6,045 nucleotides of DNA, from positions 1-6,045 of the forward strand of contig CAKTWY010000154.1 in assembly GCA_934630445.1 (NCBI GenBank), read 5' to 3'. The notes below the pieces were generated by a model. It saw nothing but the letters and a program-made list of their open reading frames with translations. It searched no databases and was not told the DNA's origin. Made by a program: the position numbers and the translations under genes. Below are positions 4,416 through 6,045 of the stretch, piece after piece (within the stretch, counting starts at the first letter, position 1; each line of letters opens with the position of its first letter). This DNA is from an uncultured Eubacteriales bacterium. Lineage in GTDB: Bacteria; Bacillota; Clostridia; Oscillospirales; Butyricicoccaceae.

Positions 4416-5200
4416 ATGGATCAAACACAGTTTCTGTCTTTTATCAAACGATCGTTTCGGACGTATCAAAAAAAGATTGGATGCTTTCTGTTTTTTCTTG
4501 TACTCGTGCAGGTACTGCTGACCATGCTCTCGGCTTTTTTGTACTCTGTCTGACGGATCTCGAAACGATCAATCTTTGGAAACGCCTTGTCATACAGATC
4601 GCATATCACAGTATCGCGGCGCTTTTCCTTGTTTATATCCCAGTCAGGAAAAGGGTGATCGATGCGCTTTGCCCGGCATTGCCGGATACTTGTGAAAAGA
4701 ATCGAAAAAACGTCCGCTGCAACAGGAACCTCTTTCTTGTCAGCCTGACAGGCTCTGCTGCGTACTATCTGTTTCTCTGCGCGTTGTGGAGTGTGAATAT
4801 CCATGCGAAAAGGGTTCTTTTTTTGCTGTCGGTTCTGGCGTATGCTGCGCTTTTCCCCATATACGCGTTTGCCGCATATTTTGTTTTAACTGCGAGGATG
4901 TCTGCTGGCGAGGCATGCCGGGCAAGTTTTCGCCTTTTCAGGCACGATTTTATAAAAAAAGCGCTGTTTTCACTTGTGATCGCCGCGTTCATGCTTATTT
5001 TTTCATTTTTTCTCAATCTGATGGGAAACGCCCTGGCGGGTATGCTTGCGGCGGCGCTGACGCCTGCTCTCAGTTCTTTGTGGATCGATTGCGTTACGAT
5101 ACCGGTCATTACCGTCTGCAGGCGGTTGTACCTCCCCGTGGAATACGCCATGTATGTTCAGTTCGCACAGTTTTGTCAGAAAGAGGAGCAGCCGGAATAG
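4416..5200 (+). CDS. P4: membrane-protein unit interrupted by a frameshift near 4535-4541
   Basis: ATG 4416 has GAGGT (4403-4407) eight bases upstream and opens a protein beginning MDQTQFLSFIKRSFRTYQKK, matching the N-termini of P1 to P3. That frame stops at TGA 4551-4553 after 45 residues, in the middle of the first membrane segment. The -1 frame continues without a stop to TAG 5198-5200. Joined at the T run they give 261 residues: hydrophobic segments near 21-46, 57-78, 105-127, 131-157, 181-204 and 207-233, and the mid motif EACRASFRLFRHDFIKKAL (166-184). The downstream frame alone, opened from 4355, would start inside the promoter and is not credible. The downstream part shows no other decay. 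Explanations are a recent one-base loss, a sequencing error in a homopolymer, or -1 recoding. Base composition is more AT-rich than in P1 or P3. Function is unknown. Confidence 0.75.
4535..4541 (+). other. frame-switch site T TTT TTG in P4
   Basis: In the start frame the codons are GCT TTT TTG. Tandem slippage by one base would re-pair as TTT TTT and continue with GTA CTC TGT, the frame that encodes the rest of P4. The heptamer fits the X XXY YYZ pattern of -1 slippery sites. I see no strong downstream hairpin and no well-spaced internal Shine-Dalgarno stimulator, so programmed slippage is unproven. The six-T run is also prone to replication, transcription and sequencing slippage. Confidence 0.6.
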
Positions 5201-5218
5201 GCTGCTCCTCTTTCTGAC
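5175..5218. terminator. 19-bp perfect stem-loop between convergent genes
   Basis: Positions 5175-5193 are the exact reverse complement of 5200-5218, with the loop GGAATA between them; two further A-T pairs and a G-T pair can extend the base. The P4 stop TAG (5198-5200) spans loop and stem, and the stop of the opposite gene is six bases beyond. No U-tract follows on either strand, so termination in the classical sense is uncertain. The position suggests a shared 3'-end structure that ends or protects both transcripts. Confidence 0.6.
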
Positions 5219-5223
5219 GAATT

Positions 5224-6045
5224 CTAATGATATTTCTTTTCGATCGCGGAAAGCTCTTTTTTTAATTTTGTTAAATTGGATTCATAGTTTGTATTCATTT
5301 CAACAATGCGTTCCAACATGAAAATTATTTCATCATTATAATATTGATTTTTTTTCATATCCCTGAATTTTTGAATCGGATCGCGTTCTAATTGATTGAT
5401 TTGCTTTCTAATATCTTTGATGAAATCTTCGCGGTGGGCATTATCCATGTTGGTGAAAAGATATGAATATCCACTGTCCTCCAGGTATGCAAGTTGCTCC
5501 TCGAGTATTGCACGTTTTTGGAGAATCCCTTTTATTGACGCGATAAAATCGTCAGGAAGCATATCGGACATTCCTCCTGGGGAAACATATGCGATGCCGG
5601 TATTGACCACCCGTGCAATCATTTGCGAGGCAGCTGGTGTAATGGGGATTTGATAGGCATGTGCAAGCGCATCGATTTCATAGCCGGTAAGAGGAGCATT
5701 TGATTCTGTGGCAAATGCATACGCTATTTTGGCCAGTTCAACTGTTGCATTTGTAGTGGAAGATTCGATCTCCAGATCTTTAAGCTGTTTTTTCAGTTCA
5801 CCGCCATAAAGAGAATCGTTATAGTTCCACGTTCCCAAATCGCGATACCATGGAATGATTGAGTGCTGCTCCGCAATCATTTCAGATAGAATCGTATTTG
5901 CTTTGTTTCGCGCACCGCGGATGATATAGTCCGAGGGAGGCTCGAGCGGTTCAACAGGATTTTGGATCTCAACCGGAATAATCTCCGTATCGGGGGAGAC
6001 GCGCATGGTCGGGTCTGCGGAGGGCGTGCGCGCGGCGCTCAGCGT
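5224..6045 (-). CDS. unrecognised protein, C-terminal 273 residues (5' end outside window)
   Basis: The frame is open to the window edge, and the ATG at 6006 has no ribosome binding site, so the true start lies beyond 6045. Numbering from the edge, residues 1-40 are proline- and acid-rich like an interdomain linker (TPSADPT, PVEIQNPVEPLEPP). A polar, mostly helical-looking region follows. It includes ATESNAPLTGYEIDALAHAYQIPIT (about 111-135) and a glycine-containing loop SPGGMSDMLP. Two charged heptad-like stretches suggest coiled coils (about residues 170-188 and 238-270, ending KLKKELSAIEKKYH). No membrane segment or catalytic motif is visible and I do not recognise the family. From about 6000 downward the DNA is clearly AT-richer than the neighbours (15 G+C in the 60 bases 5281-5340), while the edge at 6007-6045 is GC-rich. 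It is convergent with P4 and shares its 3' stem-loop. Confidence 0.8.
   Translation of the reverse strand, partial: TLSAARTPSADPTMRVSPDTEIIPVEIQNPVEPLEPPSDYIIRGARNKANTILSEMIAEQHSIIPWYRDLGTWNYNDSLYGGELKKQLKDLEIESSTTNATVELAKIAYAFATESNAPLTGYEIDALAHAYQIPITPAASQMIARVVNTGIAYVSPGGMSDMLPDDFIASIKGILQKRAILEEQLAYLEDSGYSYLFTNMDNAHREDFIKDIRKQINQLERDPIQKFRDMKKNQYYNDEIIFMLERIVEMNTNYESNLTKLKKELSAIEKKYH

Noticed and set aside
4355..4534. Start of P4 at 4355 in the downstream frame
   Set aside because: It would begin at the -35 hexamer, upstream of the predicted transcript start, and its first 60 residues do not resemble the other units, whereas the 4416 frame does.
1..6045. tRNA, rRNA, integrase, transposase or toxin-antitoxin genes
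   Set aside because: I looked on both strands and saw no cloverleaf, rRNA segment or recognisable protein of these classes.

Overview
The window looks like chromosomal DNA from a fairly GC-rich Bacillota/Clostridia-type bacterium. This rests on sigma-A-like promoters (TTGCAA-17-TAGAAT), strong AAGGGAG/GAGGT-type ribosome binding sites, a U-tailed intrinsic terminator, and dispersed intergenic repeats of the GTCATCCTGAGCGAAGCGAAGGATC-like kind. The taxonomic placement is inference; no marker gene is present.

Layout. At the left edge (2-634, +) is the 3' part of a membrane-anchored GGDEF diguanylate cyclase. A gene-free stretch (635-1025) follows, carrying two inverted-repeat elements. The centre (1032-5200, +) is a tandem series of four multi-pass membrane protein units, here called P1 to P4. 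None is recognised as a named family. P2, P3 and P4 have cores of about 260 residues, P1 has a similar core plus a 60-residue tail, and the units share a layout: a short basic amphipathic N-terminus, about six membrane segments, and a second basic amphipathic motif near residue 165-185. P1 (1032-1991) is flanked by dispersed repeats, and its last residues are encoded by one of them. Between P1 and P2 (1992-2578) lies a long non-coding stretch with repeat fragments, a strongly folded palindromic element (2175-2277), an overlapping competing stem (2271-2327), a terminator-like hairpin, and the P2 promoter.

P2 and P3 have no stop codon between them, so they form one 565-residue reading frame (2579-4276). 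P3 nevertheless keeps its own promoter-like sequence, ribosome binding site and start codon inside that frame. P3 ends inside a clear intrinsic terminator. P4 (4416-5200) has a near-identical copy of the P2 promoter cassette (36 of 37 positions) and a good RBS, but its start and the rest of its coding sequence are in different frames. The switch falls at a run of six T in a T TTT TTG context, which could be a simple one-base lesion, a sequencing error or a -1 frameshift site. A 19-bp perfect stem spans the P4 stop and separates P4 from a convergent gene.

At the right edge (5224-6045, -) is the 3' part of an unrecognised, soluble-looking, coiled-coil-rich protein gene. It is visibly more AT-rich than most of the window.

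How the genes work together is not shown by the sequence. The strongest reading is a locally duplicated family of small integral membrane proteins, each with its own promoter of one recurring type, next to a cyclic-di-GMP synthase that may be unrelated.
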